NCBI GenBank assembly: GCA_016762975.1
Contig: JAESUV010000242.1
Span: 580 to 6,987 of the forward strand
DNA length: 6,408 nt
Direction: 5' to 3'
From: Gammaproteobacteria bacterium
GTDB taxonomy: Bacteria; Pseudomonadota; Gammaproteobacteria; Pseudomonadales; Pseudohongiellaceae
Each line of letters starts with the position of its first letter. Positions within the stretch are counted from its first letter, which is position 1. Shown here in pieces: positions 4,138-6,408 of this stretch. The notes under the pieces are model-generated. The model was not told the DNA's origin. It made no database searches and saw only the letters and a program-made list of their open reading frames with translations. The position numbers were made by a program, and so were the translations under genes.

Positions 4138-6408
4138 TTAGGTCTTGAGTCGTTGTTCGAGGTCGATTTTTAGTTCTGAGCTTATCTTATCTATTAGGTC
4201 TTGATCTTCGATAGGCTTATTGGACTGGTCAGTTACGAAAAACAAATCCTCTACGCGTTCGCCAAGAGTAGTGATGCGCGCATCCTGAAGATTTATTTGA
4301 TGTTCTGCAAACACTTTTCCTATAGTGGCGAGAATGCCAGATTGATCTGGGCAGTTAATCTCGACGGTCGAATAATTCTTGCCAGGAGAATTGAGCCAAT
4401 TTATATCGATGGTGTGACTGAAATATTTATCCTTTCGGCTGCGGCGGATACGAGAAGGGGCAATGGCAGACATATCTGAATGTAGATATTCAGTTACCAC
4501 TTTTTCTAATTCGGCGAGACGCGTCGGATTGTTGCCTACTGGCTTGCCCGATGATTCGAGCACTGTATAGGTGTTTATGCAGTAGTCGTTGTCCGACGTA
4601 AAAATCCGCGCGCCTTGAATGTTCAGGTTTAGCTTCTCAAAAGCAGCAGCAATCCTGGCGAAGAGGTAGCTGCTGTTCTTGGTGTAGATAAATATCTGCG
4701 TGGCGCCTTCGAGCGCGTTCTGAATTAAGCAGTCAGTCGATACTAGAGGGCCTGAGCCGGGAAATGATGCGATGGCTTCCGTATGCCAAACAATATTTGC
4801 AGCAGACTCACGTAAAAAATATTCGTCATTGGAATTCGCCCAAATTTTCTGGATGCGCTCTTCATCGATGCCATGCTCGGCCAGTTTATTGAGGGCCGTT
4901 TCCTTCTTGTCACTAATGCGATCTTCTCTATTACGGGGGTTCTCAAGTCCGAGTCGCAACGCGCGCTTAGTATTAAAATACAGTTGCTTCATCAAGCTGG
5001 CGCGCCAGCTATTCCATAATTCAGGGTTGGTCGCGCGAATGTCAGCCACAGTCATCGCATAGAGGTAGTCGAGATGTAACTTGTCGCCCATTAATGTAGC
5101 GAACTCATGGATCACCTCAGGGTCGTTGATGTCTCTGCGCTGAGCTGTCATCGACATAAACAAGTGCTTGCTGACTAGCCAGACGACAAGCTTGGTGTCC
5201 CAATTGCTGAGCCTATGTCGGACGCAGAAATCCTCGGCATCTTTCATGCCTAAGGCCGAGTGATCACCACCACGGCCCTTAGCGATGTCGTGATAGAGGC
5301 CTGCGATATAGAGCAATTCCACTTTCGGTAGATTCTTGTGGATATGTGCTGCCACCGGATATTCCTCAGCGGCATCGGGTAGCCTGAACCGACGCATGTT
5401 CTCGACTACTTGCAGTGTGTGAGCATCGACAGTGTAAATATGGAAAAGGTCGTGTTGCATCTGTCCCGTTATCTGCTCAAATTCCGGTAGGTATCTACCT
5501 AGAATGCCATAGCGAGCCATTCTGCGAATCTGCAGCGTCATCTTGTGCGGCGATCGCATGAGCTCCATGAACAGGGTGACATTTCGAATATCGTTTCTAT
5601 AATCTTCGTCGATGAGGCGTCGATTGTCGCGCAGTAGGCGAACTGTCGACGCGCGAATCGCTTGGATCTTTGGGTTCTGTGCCATCAGGACGAAGACTTC
5701 TAATAGCGCCGATGGATGGCGCTTGAAAACATCCGGGCTTGTCACCTCGATGTAGTCATTCCGAATCTGAAAGCGATTGTTTATCTTCTTAATCTTTACC
5801 CGTTCACCCTCGCGAAGTATGGCTTCATCGAAGTGTTGTAAGAGCACATCGTTGAGCGCTCGCATATTCGCCACTGCGCGGTAATATTGCTTCATCAGCT
5901 TCTCGACACCGAGGCTCTTATCATCATCCTTGTAGCCGAAAAGTTTCGCGAGCTCTCTCTGCTTATCGAACAACAAGCGGTCCTCGCGCCGGCCTTCAAG
6001 AAAGTGCAGGCCATAGCGGAGCTTCCAAAGAAACTGCTGCCCCTTGTTGAGCATCGTCATCTCGGATTCTTTCAGGAAACCGGCCTTGACTAGATCCTGA
6101 AACGTACCGGCACCGAAATGTCGCTTCGCTACCCATGCGATAGTCTGTATGTCTCGAAGGCCGCCGGGTGACGTCTTAACATTCGGTTCGAGCGCATAGT
6201 CGACACCATGGTACTTCTCATGTCGTGCGTTCTGCTCGTCCCACTTTGCCCGCAGGAATTGCTTGATCGGCCAGACACGCTTTCCGGTGGTCAGGGCGTA
6301 CATCTCGCTCTGCAATTCTGTTGGGCCACAGATGGTGCGCGATTCCATCAGCGCTGTGGCCACAGTTATGTCATTGATAGCTTCGCTCCGGCATTGCTTG
6401 ATGGAGCG
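4138..6408 (-). CDS. glnD: Bifunctional PII uridylyltransferase/uridylyl-removing enzyme GlnD, 5' end outside the window
   Basis: GlnD adds UMP to PII proteins (GlnB/GlnK) when glutamine is low and removes it when glutamine is high, thereby setting glutamine synthetase and nitrogen-regulon activity. The frame is open to the right edge, giving 756 residues of an expected 890 or so. About 135 N-terminal residues, with the nucleotidyltransferase core motif, are outside. Visible parts, in window residues: ITVATALMESR (13-23, matching LTVATNLIESR of E. coli), SPGGLRDI (80-87), the HD hydrolase domain with H330 and the H373-D374 pair in YHDIAKGRGGDH, TAQRRDINDPEVI (421-433), and two C-terminal ACT glutamine-sensing domains (about 570-620 and 680-730, the second with DQSGILATIG and ARITTLGERVEDLFF). 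The GTG at 6361-6363 is internal, since the family match continues upstream. The HD residues are intact, so removal activity is expected. It heads the leftward block within this window. Confidence 0.97.
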   Translation of the reverse strand, partial: RSIKQCRSEAINDITVATALMESRTICGPTELQSEMYALTTGKRVWPIKQFLRAKWDEQNARHEKYHGVDYALEPNVKTSPGGLRDIQTIAWVAKRHFGAGTFQDLVKAGFLKESEMTMLNKGQQFLWKLRYGLHFLEGRREDRLLFDKQRELAKLFGYKDDDKSLGVEKLMKQYYRAVANMRALNDVLLQHFDEAILREGERVKIKKINNRFQIRNDYIEVTSPDVFKRHPSALLEVFVLMAQNPKIQAIRASTVRLLRDNRRLIDEDYRNDIRNVTLFMELMRSPHKMTLQIRRMARYGILGRYLPEFEQITGQMQHDLFHIYTVDAHTLQVVENMRRFRLPDAAEEYPVAAHIHKNLPKVELLYIAGLYHDIAKGRGGDHSALGMKDAEDFCVRHRLSNWDTKLVVWLVSKHLFMSMTAQRRDINDPEVIHEFATLMGDKLHLDYLYAMTVADIRATNPELWNSWRASLMKQLYFNTKRALRLGLENPRNREDRISDKKETALNKLAEHGIDEERIQKIWANSNDEYFLRESAANIVWHTEAIASFPGSGPLVSTDCLIQNALEGATQIFIYTKNSSYLFARIAAAFEKLNLNIQGARIFTSDNDYCINTYTVLESSGKPVGNNPTRLAELEKVVTEYLHSDMSAIAPSRIRRSRKDKYFSHTIDINWLNSPGKNYSTVEINCPDQSGILATIGKVFAEHQINLQDARITTLGERVEDLFFVTDQSNKPIEDQDLIDKISSELKIDLEQRLKT

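Noticed and set aside
4743..5062. Open frames on both strands inside glnD (4743-4946, 4772-5062), and 5887-6093
   Set aside because: They overlap a continuous, well-matched GlnD reading frame and show no domain of their own.
6361..6363. GTG as the start of glnD
   Set aside because: The family match continues upstream to the window edge, and the family needs about 135 further residues.

Overview
This window carries six protein-coding genes packed into two convergent blocks, with no gene-free stretch longer than 57 bases. It looks like chromosomal core DNA from a gammaproteobacterium. RsmJ is largely a gammaproteobacterial protein, GlnD and the small ArsC-like protein YffB align well by eye with their remembered E. 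coli counterparts, and DapD is of the long type found in Pseudomonas. Base composition looks close to 50% GC throughout and no gene stands out as foreign. I cannot name a genus; an environmental, perhaps marine, lineage is a guess.

Plus strand, left side (1-1463): the 3' part of uppP (undecaprenyl-diphosphatase, cut by the left window edge) overlaps by 4 bases the GTG start of rsmJ (16S rRNA G1516 N2-methyltransferase). An 8-bp hairpin in the end of uppP sits just ahead of the rsmJ start, which has no visible Shine-Dalgarno.

Minus strand, right side (6408 down to 1469): glnD (PII uridylyltransferase, N-terminus cut by the right edge), then yffB (ArsC/Spx-family protein), dapD (tetrahydrodipicolinate N-succinyltransferase) and dapE (succinyl-DAP desuccinylase). 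The spacers are 57, 42 and 53 bases, consistent with one operon read right to left. A perfect 11-base unit repeated twice at a 12-base period, with a weak promoter-like arrangement, lies between glnD and yffB. The two blocks end only 5 bases apart, with no recognisable terminator between them.

DapD and DapE carry out two steps of the succinylase branch that makes meso-diaminopimelate, used for lysine and peptidoglycan. The aminotransferase step (DapC/ArgD) is not in the window. UppP recycles the lipid carrier that delivers peptidoglycan precursors, so both blocks touch cell-wall supply, but through separate transcription units. GlnD senses glutamine and controls PII. I see no mobile element, CRISPR array, RNA gene, phage remnant or defence system, and I do not claim a new biological system. 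The observations below are mostly about layout and local regulatory structure.
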